Shown: piece after piece, positions 1 through 10,841 of the stretch
Numbering within the stretch: the first letter of the stretch is position 1
Layout: each line of letters begins with the position of its first letter
Assembly (NCBI GenBank): GCA_030374805.1
Contig: JARGSG010000245.1
Location: 1 to 37,565, forward strand
DNA from: Gracilaria gracilis
Taxonomy: Eukaryota > Rhodophyta > Florideophyceae > Gracilariales > Gracilariaceae
DNA: 37,565 bases
Direction of reading: 5' to 3'
The notes under the pieces: generated by a model
Databases searched by the model: none
What the model was told of the DNA's origin: nothing
The model's input: only the letters and a program-made list of their open reading frames with translations
Position numbers and translations under genes: made by a program

Positions 1-1650
1 CCGCATGAAACACATCCCCTCTTCCAATAAACACAGAGTAAGGCGGAACCTTGAACTTTTCCACAACCATTGTACGTGATAACCTCCTCAAACTCTTGTC
101 ATGCGTCACATACATATTGTGTGACCTCTCACAAACCCATATCATAAATGAACTCCCCCAGAGCCCATCACGAAGAACCCCGGAATATCTTCGTTATCCT
201 TCTCCACATTCGTCAACCCTCGAAAATCAGTGTGCAACACCTGCCTTGGGCATCCCTCCCCCGTACACAACACACGCCCTCCGGTCTGCGGCGCATACAT
301 CCTTTTCTTCGCCTTGCTGTTGTTACAAAGCCGAAGAGCCGATGCAATTTGCCCAAACTTCGCCTCCAACAAGGCCCGCCTTCTCACCATCATCTCATTT
401 TTCTCATCAGATTCCATGCAATTCACAATCCCCTTCTTGGTCGTAATATATCGTCCAATTCCCTGCATCCTGTCCCCAGCATCCTTTCCTTCCCCCACGT
501 TGATGATAGGATTCCATTTCGTTCGGTTCTCTTCAAGCTTCAAGTCTGGCTGCTCCTTGAAGTCCTTCTCAAAAACCTCCAGCAACCCTTCTTTCACATC
601 TTTATCCACCACCACGCCCTTCTTCTTCACCTCCTCTTACATACATTCATCAGTTCCGAAGTGTTCCAAAACACAGAAACCCCTTTCCATCAATTCCATT
701 CTCTTCGTCGCAAAGTACTCTCGAGCGAGGTCATCCCTCTCCATTGCCGCCATCCAAAGAGCTCCTTCCTCCCCTCTCGGCTTTCCATTCAACGGAAGCT
801 TCACCCCAAGAACTGGTTCTTTCATGCTATCCAGCTCCTTGTGCACATTCCGAACGGCATGCCAGTACACCGCGTGATGGGCCGCTCTCAAATCCGCCAC
901 CCCCAAACACCCTGCCCTGTGCTCTTTTCGCAAATGAATCATCTCCTTCCACGGGTGCTGATGTTTCGTGGCATTCTTCCCTCCCGGCCACTCACTCGGT
1001 AGCGCATTCACGAGACTCGTCCATGACATATCCGATCCACCAGCCCACTCACTTGCCTTATTCATCCCTTTTGGTGGTATCTCGGGATTCTTATCTTCAA
1101 ATCCACGCATCGTTCCTTCCTCCACCCCTTCTTCCTCGTCCTGAACGAACCTACTATCGTTCTCACTGCCACCACTTTCATCCTCGCTCGACGACACCAA
1201 ATTTATTTTCTGTTCTTTGAAGAACTTCTTCAATGCCAGCTTCGTCATATTCCTGAATAAAGTAACAACCTCCATTGATATATCTCCAGAGGGGGTCTTC
1301 ACGGTGCCGTTTTTCATCCTCTTCGGAGCAGGTTGGATTTCTACCTCATCCTCATCGTCAGTAAGATCAATTAACCTCCTCTTCTTCTTGTTCTTCTCGC
1401 TCCCAGCCTTGCTACCCCAATCCTCTTTCAGCCGGCCCGGACCAATCTTTTTCCGTGTGCTCCGCCTCAACCCTGATGGCTCTGCTTCAGGGTCTTCCCC
1501 CTACATGGAAGCTTCCGACAACATGGGAGCTTCTTCTGCCTCATTAGGTGCTTCGGTTGATGTACCATCACCTACGCCCACCACTTCAACCACCTCCTCC
1601 CCCACCTCCTTCACCTCCTCTGAAGTTTGAAGCGATACTTTGAAAAACTT
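1..1650 (-). pseudogene. 2OG-Fe(II) oxygenase-like domain with acidic linker, decayed, cut by window start
   Basis: Read on the minus strand this is the C-terminal part of a long coding region that leaves the window at base 1. After a highly acidic stretch (about 1500-1640) and a segment with a basic, NLS-like KKKRR motif followed by LTDDEDE, it shows an HTD triad (HxD, near 225) and, after a frameshift near 145, a WVCERSH motif and VFIGRGDVFHA (ends near base 1). This HxD...H arrangement, with the second histidine in a 'GDVFHAG'-like turn, is typical of 2-oxoglutarate/Fe(II) dioxygenases. The chain is broken by an in-frame TAG near 1502 and an in-frame TAA at 637-639, plus frameshifts near 145 and 1650. 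It probably continues the ParB-like protein upstream (same strand, no spacing). The substrate is unknown. The oxygenase call rests on motifs only, so a different double-stranded beta-helix protein is possible. Confidence 0.5.
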
Positions 1651-1780
1651 CTTGAAGCTTGTTACCCGCGGTCTTCACCCTTCTAGACACCATTCCGTCC
1701 GATAAACGGCTCGCACCACCAAGTTCTATTTTTTGCTGTCCGCATACCGAGATATTCCATCACAGACACATTTTTTCCTC

Positions 1781-2355
1781 CTAAGTTGAATACTGTCTGC
1801 AATACTTCTTCAACACTAATCTTCTTCTTCCCAGTGAGATTGCAATAGGTTGTACATACCTATGGCGCATTGAAAGAAGTGCTTCCCTCATGTCTTCAAA
1901 ACGACCGGTTCTCGTAGAAGAAGACAACCTCAGTTCCACATGCCATTGCAAGCAACGTACGAAAAATCGAAACTGCCCATCGGTGAGACCCATCAGGAGG
2001 TCACTCGAGACATGCGTCAACGTCAGGGCTGGACCCTCCTCACACACCTTCTCAAAGAACTTCAAAAGCCCCTCACATTCCACAAACTTCAGAACCAATG
2101 TCGCATAGCGAGTCAAGTGATCCACGCTGTAGTCTCCGATAGCCTCACTTCTCTTCAAAGCACCAGCTAACTGCTTCTAAGCAATGGCTCTTCACATCCA
2201 CATGTGACTCATCCACGACGTTCTGCACGAAAGATACCGTGCCTATGAATTTTGTCTGCAAACGACATCTTGAGCACATTCGAACTCATCTCGTTCAGAA
2301 GATTGCCGAGTTCTAGTACTTCGTTCATTTTCATGGCCTTCCCATCCTTTCTTCC
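1781..2355 (-). pseudogene. Middle part of the ParB-like/oxygenase-like protein
   Basis: Two overlapping frames carry coding-like sequence: 2158-1781 (about 125 residues, rich in Leu, Arg and Glu, likely helical, with motifs such as LTRYATLVLKFVE) and the frame directly after the stop of the ParB-like ORF (KAMKMNEVLELGNLLNEM). At least two frameshifts and a stop at 2356-2358 separate these pieces. I recognise no family. Position, strand and codon character say it belongs to the same polypeptide as its neighbours on both sides, between the ParB-like domain and the acidic linker. Confidence 0.4.
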
Positions 2356-3003
2356 CTACAGCACAACATCCAAAGAACGGACTATATCCACCCACTTCCC
2401 GCCTCCCCCATCCAAGTCTCGTAGCACAAGAATTCGGTGATATCCGTCTATAAGGGTTACTGGCACAACAATTCTCCCATCAACAACTATTTCATTCACA
2501 TCATACTCCCCTAGAGATGCCACAGCAATCAAACCTACAGACGGAAGCCACCCAAAGTTGCGACATTTCATCATCGTCGCCTCCTTGTGTCCCAGATTCA
2601 CACTTCGTACTGTCTTCTTCGGGATTTCAATCATTTCGATATCCATCGTCAATCTGCGCTGAACATATTCGGCGACGGAAATCTTCTGGAGAGACAGGAT
2701 GTTGTCAACCTCCCCCGACGGAACACTGTCTCCTTCATCGAACAAGTCCTCCTCCGGGTCAGTAAGTGGAGCCTTACTCGTCTGAAAGATCTCCACAATA
2801 TCGTCGTCGGAGTCCTCTATGATGTTGGCGCTCGCTCCCACGGGCTTCTTCATCCGGTGAGAAGAGTTTCCTGGAGTTTTGGAAGCTTCCTCAGCAGGTT
2901 TCTCGATCTCCAGAGCAACCACTTTCTCAGGCTGAGATGTAGAAGACTTGGCAGCCCCAGAATATGGAGTAGGACTTTGCGGAATCTCGATTGGGGCCAT
3001 CAT
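2356..3003 (-). pseudogene. ParB-like nuclease/CTPase-fold domain, N-terminal part of a larger protein
   Basis: An open stretch of 215 codons starts at an ATG at 3003 and ends at a TAG at 2356-2358. Residues 1-100 are low-complexity and acidic (IEDSDDDIVEIF) with Ser/Pro. Residues 105-210 look like a ParB-N/sulfiredoxin-fold domain: a VDGRIVVPVTLIDGYHRI segment matches the 'PI.V.....LIDGhhR...A' core of ParB-like proteins, followed by a VDIVRS strand. In bacteria and phages such domains often accompany DNA methyltransferases. The ORF faces the methyltransferase remnant that starts within about 40-100 bp on the other strand, so the two share one intergenic region. Coding-like sequence continues past the stop in shifted frames, hence pseudogene. 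The ParB-like call is from the DGYHR motif and its surroundings. Confidence 0.5.
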
Positions 3004-3041
3004 CGACCATCCATTACGTCGTTGGATGACAAAATGGCTTT

Positions 3042-4115
3042 CCGAAGTTGTGAGGAGGAGATGCAGAAGTACTTTCGCTCCTACAATTGCGGGTTTGAGA
3101 TATGGTAGAGATGGACGAGACGTTGCGCAGAGATGGTGTGTCTCCGTTAGGAAGGGTTCAACTTGTTCTCATGGACAACATGCGAAGGAACAAGAACCTA
3201 AGCAACAGCTGGTACGATGTCCTGAGCCCTCAGGACATGAAGAAGGAAACAAAGCTTCTATCAAGACTGCTACGTCCTGGGCGCCATTTAGTTATTTTAG
3301 TGCTTTCGAGCATGTCCAGGAATGGAGAGATGTACTTTCTGCCATTGGGGCAAAAGACAAAAACGGAGTACCAAGGCATTCCTTTGTTGTGGACTAGGTC
3401 CCAATGCACTGTGTACGGTCGCAAGGCAACCCGATGCATAACCCTGGACGTAGGTCGTGCTTCCTTTTCCCTGCAATGGAGTATGCTGCACATGGAGTTC
3501 GAAATGGTCTCAGCTACGCGCAGCAGCATGTGGTGGTGAACTATGAGAACTTCAACTTCGTGTAGTCGAGGTACCCGGGGTACCACAGTGTCATTGACCA
3601 GGTACCCCCCATGTCTCATGGGGAGATTCTTCAGTGGAAGAGAAAGAACAACGTGGGGGCTACGTTTTACAAAAGGTGAGGTCCGAACAGAAACCTCGGG
3701 CATTGTTGAAGGACCCAATCAGTCGGTTTTATTGTGATCGACTTGTTTGCGGGGACGTTTTCGACAGCAATGGCATGCATGGAGTTACAACAGCATCGTA
3801 GGTTCATCGGGTGTGACCCGGACCCTGACTGCTTTGCCCATGCTAGGCACGCCGCAATTATTCAATTCGCATTGTGCGTGCGGGAAAATGAGACGGATAT
3901 CGAGGTAACGCAGGAAGTTCGGAATGCTATGATTAGGGTGTTGAACTTATTTCCGAAGTGGAATGTCCGCCCATAGAGATCATGGAAGGCTCCATCCGGC
4001 TACCCCCAGTATCAAAAGTTTCCTACGTATATTTTGGAATTTATTGCGTCAATGTGGCGGGATGAGAGCTCGGTCACCATTGGTAGGCGTAAGGCCCTTT
4101 CCCAGGCAAAACTGC
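3042..4115 (+). pseudogene. Permuted (beta-like) DNA N4/N6 methyltransferase, decayed
   Basis: Plus-strand remnant reading, across several frames: VQLVLMDN...YDVLSPQDM near 3160-3240 (motif IV region), a following LLRPGRHLVI segment (motif V/VI-like), EWRDVLSAIG near 3325, a central part (3400-3675), a KPRALLKDPI motif near 3695, then VIDLFAGTFSTAMACMEL and RFIGCDPDPDCF at 3731-3835. The last two are the FxGxG-like AdoMet-binding motif I and the acidic loop after it. Motif IV before motif I is the beta-type (permuted) order seen in N4-cytosine and N6-adenine methyltransferases. Coding-like sequence (YPQYQKFPTYILEFIASMW) continues after an in-frame TAG at 3974-3976. In-frame stops lie near 3395, 3563 and 3676, with frameshifts near 3100, 3290 and 3730. 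The expected DPPY catalytic motif is missing: only D-N-M-R-R remains. Methyltransferase identity is fairly safe; base specificity is unknown. Confidence 0.6.
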
Positions 4116-7100
4116 TTCAATTATTTATATTTATTTATTCATTGAAATTTTCAACTGATTCTCAATTCAATTGAGTTTGACACTCCTTACTTTCTAGGAC
4201 AGGACAAAGTGAGTTCTAAGTATTTCTTCAATAAAGTGTTCAAGCAATATTCTGTTTTTATTCGATGCATTGCGAAACAATGAGCGGTAATTTACAGAAT
4301 GAAGAAAGAGCATTTCCAACTGTACGAATCGCGACTTTCTAACTGTCAATTTTAACAAGTGTACAGTTACGATGTAGTGACCTAGTAGAATACATCCCAT
4401 CGAGAACGCCGGGAGCTTGTAATGAAAGTTCTGCTTTTAACGCACCCATTCCAAACTCACTCATATTGCCCGTGTTGCTGCACCCATTCCAGCTTCTACT
4501 CATGATGATCTTCGTTGCCAACCACCGATACAGCCACCGATTCTAGCGCTATTGTTATCATCACCGCCATCGCAGATTCAGTATTCAATCCTAAGTCTCC
4601 CACCAGGATTTCATCGGCAAAAAGAAGCACGTCAAGTACCTATCCGCTACTGCACCTGACAGCCACGCCTGCATGCCCTTGCGGGTGAAATTGCTCCTCA
4701 TTAATCTACCCCAGACACTCATGTGAGACTAGAGTAGTAGCTACTCCTATCAACTCTCCCGGCTGTGGATCCTCCTTCCGGTTACCATGAAATTAAGCGA
4801 GCCCCCATATTCACCCGAGGTAACTCGGCAGAATTTGAACCCGCATTCCATGGATTGGAGTATCTTTTTCCAGTTTGTAAGCCCTCTTCCCTGATCACAA
4901 CACCGAGAAAGTAGTGTGCATTGTGTACAGGTTCGAAGGCACGATCAAACTGTTGTGGTCCAGACGGCTAGCGAGACCGCGTCGTTCCCCATGCTCCACC
5001 ATGTTTTCTTCAAGCATAAAAATGGGATGAAAACTTCAATGTCACCTGTCCAGTCTCATGAGACACTGGAGATGAGGCTCTTTAGCCCCAAAACCAATGT
5101 ACACGACCGTTTCATTACAAGAGGTGATAGGAACACCAGCAGTTTCCGCACAAGGGCTGAAATTCTGAGTACATTCAAAAAATGATATGATTCCTATCCA
5201 ACTCGTTGGAGGTGCACAATCTTAACTTAGATTTCATCTGTTCTCGCAGTATGGCGTCAAAACCCAAGCCACCATCCTCTGTACAGTAGTACTGGTTTCG
5301 TGAGCAAGCGTTAAAGGAAAAGGCCTCAACACACTCCTGCTGAATGGATTCGAATTCAAAAATGACTGAAACACAAGGATGAAGGAATCCTTGGAGATAA
5401 CGGGAGGGTATTTGGTTTGAGAAAAGCCTCCAGATCACAAAAGAACGATGGTGGGAAAAGCATGGAGAACTGTGAAAGAACTTAGAGTCGTGAGCAACAT
5501 GGGATCGAAATAGAACATGTGAAGACGAAATTGAGAAGCCAACAACCGCAATATCAGCGTATTAGTGGTAACATAATGAGGTCAAAAAATTATGTAACTG
5601 GTTAGAAGAAACAGGAGATATGCTGTTAAGAAATCAATTAATGCAGTTAATCATTGTTTCGATGACTCCATCCGTGTGAGAAAAATGCTTCACAAAGCGG
5701 TACGAGTTGGAAACTGTACTACAGCGCCAGAACAACGAGCGCTGTGCCCAGATTAACGTGAAAAGAAGCATTGGAACAGAAACCATGCCAGTACGCGAAT
5801 GGCGGATACCATAAAACAGTGTTAGTCTGCTGAGACGAAACGAAGAAAAGGGGTTTGTGAAACGAGATTATATCCATCGGAAGAGTCCAGAAAACACGAA
5901 GATGGGGTTTAGCTGATAGTCTCTGTAGGATGAAGATGGTGGAACGATGTGGGGCAGAGAAACGGCAATTGTACAGCTTGACCAAACCGAAAAGCGACGG
6001 GGGTTATACGGCGATCATGAAGTGAGAGAAATGGGTGAGGCTGTCCGAAAGGTGATGTAGATGATTGAACGACCTCAGTAATATTATGGAATTCGCTCTG
6101 GCAGAATGGCAGTAGACGACTGAATAACGCCGATTGCGCAGCAAGGAGACCTGAGACCAGAAAAGAAACCAGGTGCATAAGATTAAGACTTTCTATTCAT
6201 GTTCTTCATCTCACTGGAGATGAAGATATGGGCTCGGTGGTTCGAAGGTGGTATATGCATAAAAGTACAACCGCAACAACTGGCAAAAGAGCGAGTGAAA
6301 AGTGTGGTATAGCAACAATTACATGAATTGATGCAGGGATGAGAATGGAATCGGCGGGGTTTCATTGTTGCAAGTTGAGCTGAGAAGAAGAAGAAGAAAC
6401 TAGGTTCATAGTCTTTCTGAGGGAAGTGGCGATGATGATATTCGACGGTGATGGGAAGCAGAAATATGACATGTATGGAGCGTCAGTAGTTATATGAAAC
6501 GAAGAAAGAACATGAAGGCGGGGACAAAGTCATGACACAGTATGAAGCACTAAAGGCGGCATAAGATGGTAGCAAGGTGTGGTTGCATGAGGAGCAGCAG
6601 CAATGCCAGATTCCAAGGCAACGGTGGGGCAATTGCGGACTTAAGCCATGGTGCCGTAGCGATATAGGAGGTCAGGCGGAGGTATCGCTACAGGGACAGG
6701 AACTGTAAAGGGTGGTTAGTGGTGGGACTACGGAAGTGGTTAAAAGTTCTATGTTGCCGAGACGGGGCTCAGTACCCGTAGAAACGCCAGAGCATTTCAA
6801 GATCACATTCATACGGCGCCTGCAAGACGACCTGATTCCTGCACTGAGAAGGAGACACTGTTCTGTAAGACATGGCGTTCGCTCAGAAAACAGGTTCCAT
6901 CAACCGTTTAAAAGGCGGTGAGTTCAAATCCATGGCAACTAAATTAAGAGATTGTCAGGAAATGTATAGAAACATTGATCAGAGTGGAACAAGAAGACCA
7001 AAACCAGAGATTCATGTGGGAAATGAACGTTATATGCAAAGCAGGAGTGCAAACAGTATCTGAATACCATCGTCGCCAAGACATACACAATAATAAACCT

Positions 7101-7927
7101 ACAATTCAGGGTTAGTACTTTTGTTTCAGTTGCTTTTGCACGCGTTCCCCACCAAATTCCTCGTCTATGGATTGGGCCAAAAGAGCAAGAGACCATGGCA
7201 TGCATACAATCGACGGGTACGATTTAGAGAGCGACTCGCAATCTGCAGGACTGATATGTATGCGATGAAGGAGGCTTAACGCAACAAAGTAAAGAGTACA
7301 AACACAAAATATCACATTAAGCAGTTTGAAAACCCTCACACGAGCGAAAATGTAGCGAAAGACAAGGCCGCTGCACTAAAACATGGTCCCTGAACGGTGG
7401 TAAATTAGTACGGTAGAGATTCCAGCCTAAACAAAACATCGACAGTCAAGACCAGGAGTGCTGCTGCCGTTCTTCATCTAGAAGTAGATCTGTGAGCGAG
7501 TGGCATAACATTTACGGACGCAACGGATAGAATAGCTGCGAAACAGTAACGTTGTTCATATTATTCTGAGAAGTTCTCCAACATCCCGATGACGTGTTAA
7601 TAGACTTTCAGCCACCATATCAGTTCAAAAGGTTAAAAAGTACCCCGTAACCATTGCGTCTTGCTATAGGCACCTAGGAGAGGCCTTGAAGACAATAAAT
7701 GGGATTAGACGCAGAAGATTGGTATTTCCTCTTCTTCAAGTGATAGGCTTGTCTCAGAGTATCTACAAAATACGTTCTCTTTTCTCCTCTCCTTCTCACG
7801 TTCACAATCTGTTCAATAACTGATATTTGGTTCGATAAAGCCTATATACTTTCAACGGAAGCCCCTTAAAATACCTTTACTTCGCTCTGGAAACCTTTTG
7901 CGAATAATTGTCTCTGTTGTACTCTTT
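4116..7927. other. Long stretch without a supportable gene
   Basis: Composition falls to AT-rich directly after the methyltransferase remnant (4115-4160 is nearly pure A/T). Short ORFs below 90 codons occur on both strands but overlap one another, show no family motif and have no conserved-looking continuation in other frames. The part from about 5400 to 6900 is purine-rich on the plus strand and may be old decayed coding or transposon DNA, but I cannot name it. No tRNA fold or long repeat was found. Confidence 0.5.
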
Positions 7928-8242
7928 TCAATCCTCTGGATGCCCATCGAAGAAGACAAACAAGACTGGGCTCGCCCAAAACAGTATGGTCGATGCACTA
8001 TCGGCCGGAATCGGCTTGATTGGTGCAAAAAAACCTGCAGGGATTTCTTGTGGTTTGCGTGTAACCATATTAAGCCCAGGGGTTTTTGCTTCCGCCATTT
8101 TTTCGCAAACTCAAAGGTCTTGAACCACTCGGTAGATATGCTTTCGGGCACCCGTTAAGAGGTTTGTTTCAACCAATTCAGGTATGCGTTGAGAGAGCTC
8201 GTGCACGGCTTGATTAACCACCAAGCGGGTAGGGGCGTCCAT
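7928..8242 (-). pseudogene. Unknown short protein-coding remnant with one in-frame TGA
   Basis: Starting at an ATG at 8242 on the minus strand, one frame reads through 105 codons to a TGA at 7928-7930 with a single internal TGA at 8111-8113. The sequence looks protein-like: MDAPTRLVVNQAVHELSQR, then TGARKHIYRVVQDL before the internal stop, then MAEAKTPGLNMVTRKPQEIP and a hydrophobic end (FWASPVLFVFF) that could be a membrane segment. I do not recognise the family. The internal TGA would be tryptophan in red-algal mitochondrial code, so an organelle-derived insertion is conceivable; simple decay is the plainer reading. The surrounding DNA is AT-rich and gene-poor. Confidence 0.3.
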
Positions 8243-9500
8243 ATTCCATCCCAGAGTTGTACGTCATGGTGAATTGTGAGTAAATTACCAACAACCGTAA
8301 ATAGTGTAGTTTATTACTGGTTGTGACCCATATTGGTTATTGTGCTCCTGCCTTAATTTTGTTACCTTAATTAGTGTGGCTAACATCTTTTACAGTCACT
8401 GGGCGTACGTATCTTTGGAAAACAATAGATAAATGTAAGATGAAATCAAAGAATTAACAGTACAGTTTTATTTTTGCTGTCCTACTTTTTTTTGAAAATG
8501 AAAACTTTGAGAAGCATGTTTCTGAAAAGAGACCAAAGTTCTATAGCTTACTTACGTGATCATTCGCATTAAAGGAATCATCACAATTTATGGTTCGTTT
8601 GATCAGCTGTTTCATACAAGACGACAGGAAATTAGGGTTTGGTTGAAAATTGTAACCTACTCTACGTCGATAAGCAGCAAAAGATTTCTTCTTCCTAGAA
8701 CGCATAACAATTTTACGAAATTCGGTGCAGGGAGAAAAATTCTATTCGAGATAATGTACTCAAACAATTCCTGCTCAATAAAACCTCAAAACGTTTCCTA
8801 GAAATATATGTATGTGTAAACTGGTTGTAACAACAATGAAACTTTAATGGTCTAAAGAAATAAAAAATAATAAAAGGACATTCTTCCACCAAAAAAAAAT
8901 CCGGTCTGTAACAGGATCACAGAAAGCCTTTTTCGGTATAAAATTTGGCTTTGAGTCAATGAACGCAGAGAATATAGACACAATCTGCATAAGTAATTTT
9001 TAAATCTCAGATTTACGTTAGTCCAAAAAATTGTAAGTTCGTTTTTTCTGTGGTTAAGTATCAAACAAGAGAGTTGGAATGTGTTTGCCTTCTATTGTTA
9101 AATATTATTGGTTTTGTGATCCAAGCACAGCATGCATGCTAAGAGAATTTCAACAGCTCTGTGTGACAAGGCGCTTGTTTTAAATGAATTATTGACTATC
9201 AATACAATCTTGGACTAGAATTTGAGTATTCTATGCATGGCGTTAAGAACTAAAAATTTACAAATAATTGCAGTAGAGCTCCAGAACAGTAGCCAAAGTT
9301 ACTGTTCTAGCTGGATTTGCTTAAATTAGCTAGGAATATTTAGCTAATTGCCAGTTTTGTGTCCCTATAGGAGCCTTGCGATAAAAATGTGGCTTCAGAG
9401 GGCACCTAGGTTACAGGGCATGTTTTTTTAAATTAACCTGCGCCGCAGGTATGCCATATATTTCAAAAAAGGCCATTTTCCCGCTGCTCCCAGTCCAAAG
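8243..9500. other. AT-rich intergenic DNA, nothing recognised
   Basis: Homopolymer A and T runs dominate, and the small ORFs present are of low complexity. Near 9281-9345 two short inverted repeats occur (arms AGAACAGTA/TACTGTTCT and AATTAGCTA/TAGCTAATT), too short to call an element. Confidence 0.5.
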
Positions 9501-9519
9501 GTTAGAAAAAATGCCCTTC

Positions 9520-9860
9520 AAATGTTTGATTGCTACTCAGAGAAAATGCTTCAATTTCACAAAAACCAGTCAAACAGTCAAAAATCATTCAAATGCAATA
9601 TGATATTGTTAGTTTTCTGGTGACATGTGTACGTGTGTGCGACGTGTTCTAAGGAGATTTACTACGTGTACAGTCGAAAATCAGTCAAACTTTGAGCGAT
9701 GTAGCATTCAAAGTTTGATTGCATTGCAATCAAACTTTGAACTGCGATGCCAGTCAAGAATGCTGACATCATTCAAAGCGGGGAAAGAGGCAGCATTCAA
9801 AAAGTGGAATCACATGACTGGTCAAGATTCCAAACATTCAAATATTTGATTGCAGCAGTC
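9520..9860. repeat. Cluster of short dispersed TTCAAA/GTCAAA motifs
   Basis: Within about 340 bp the octamer-like motifs CATTCAAA and CAGTCAAA, and their complement TTTGATTG, occur a dozen or so times in both orientations, including the 35-nt palindrome at 9707-9741. Spacing is irregular, so this is not a simple tandem array. It may be a degraded foldback element or a set of protein-binding sites. Nothing in the flanks identifies it. Confidence 0.45.
9707..9741. repeat. Perfect 35-nt palindrome (17-bp stem, 1-nt loop)
   Basis: The left arm TTCAAAGTTTGATTGCA is followed by a single T and then by its exact reverse complement. A 17-bp perfect stem is very unlikely by chance at one place, and it lies inside the TTCAAA/GTCAAA motif cluster. 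Confidence 0.85.
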
Positions 9861-10723
9861 ATTTGAGCGTAGAAACTATAAAAGTACTGTATAACATCTT
9901 TGCCATAGTGGAGCCACGCAAACGCATTATTTTAAGCAAGGCTCAGAGATCAGCAAGCAAGATTTCCGCAAAGCAGTGTTCGCACAGCGGCGATGGAGGA
10001 AGCGCATGTCATTGCCGAGACCAGTGTAACCCTGTAGACAAAAGGAGCTTGACAGAACAAGAGAGGAGTACAAATACAAGTTCATGAGCGCAAACTTGCA
10101 GGCAGACGGCGCAGCGGCTGCAGGGGGCGCATGCGGACAAAAGCACTGGTCAGGGGGCCTTGTTATTTTTTCTAAGAAAGTGCCATGAAACCAGAGATAA
10201 AACGCAAGCAACGTGTCCAGCAATTGCGTCTGCGGTATTTTGCTATCAACTGAAACAAGAAAAAGCTCACATAATATGTATATTATACTGTCAATATCTA
10301 ATGTTTGTGAGCACAGCTGTCATCGATGAGCTTCAACGGGCGACGCCTTCGTTTTTGTTGTATCCAGCTCAAGGCGCACTACGAGACTACCTCGAGAGTG
10401 GATCTCGCATCACAGGATTGCGTTATGCCAACAAACACCGCGTGGCTGCCGCCAATAGCCTGTGACCGTAACGATCTTTTGTCTCCTTGTGGAGGAAGAA
10501 GCCTCCTGCGATGCCAACTGAGAGCTGCAAGCAAACTTACGCGGCGCTCTGCGCCACACATTTAATTCCTTGAGTTGGCCATCGTGGAGCCTTACTGTGC
10601 CAACTCAGCGCGTCAGACATGGCTGTGTGCCTTTCCGCATCGATTTGTAAATACCTTTAGGAAGCATTGCTGGACCGATGTGAATTCTTAGACTCGAAGT
10701 TACAAAGTAACTTGTGGCGTGCA

Positions 10724-10730
10724 TATAAAT
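10724..10730 (+). promoter_or_regulatory. TATA box of the NB-ARC/WD40 gene
   Basis: TATAAAT lies 118 bp before the ATG at 10842, leaving an expected transcript start near 10755 and a 5' leader of roughly 85-90 nt. An in-frame ATG at 10719 precedes the TATA box and so should not be in the transcript, which is why the 10842 start was preferred. Confidence 0.65.
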
Positions 10731-10841
10731 AACCACTCTCGCACCGCGAACGTAGTCATTCACGTTCTGTTCGCAGCACTCGTTGTACCGCCATCGATCA
10801 CCGTTTATTCATCCTTTCGTCGTTTGCGTACCGACAAAACC

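Noticed and set aside
3230..3718. 162-codon minus-strand ORF over the methyltransferase remnant
   Set aside because: It is antisense to the recognisable methyltransferase motifs and has no motif of its own.
4810..4870. tRNA-like T-arm (GGGTTCAAATTC on the minus strand)
   Set aside because: No acceptor, D or anticodon stems can be formed around it.
6905..6945. Second tRNA-like T-loop (GAGTTCAAATCC)
   Set aside because: No cloverleaf partners; chance match.
10719..10841. Extended N-terminus of the NB-ARC protein from ATG 10719
   Set aside because: This ATG lies upstream of the TATA box at 10724, so it should not be transcribed; the ATG at 10842 has better context.
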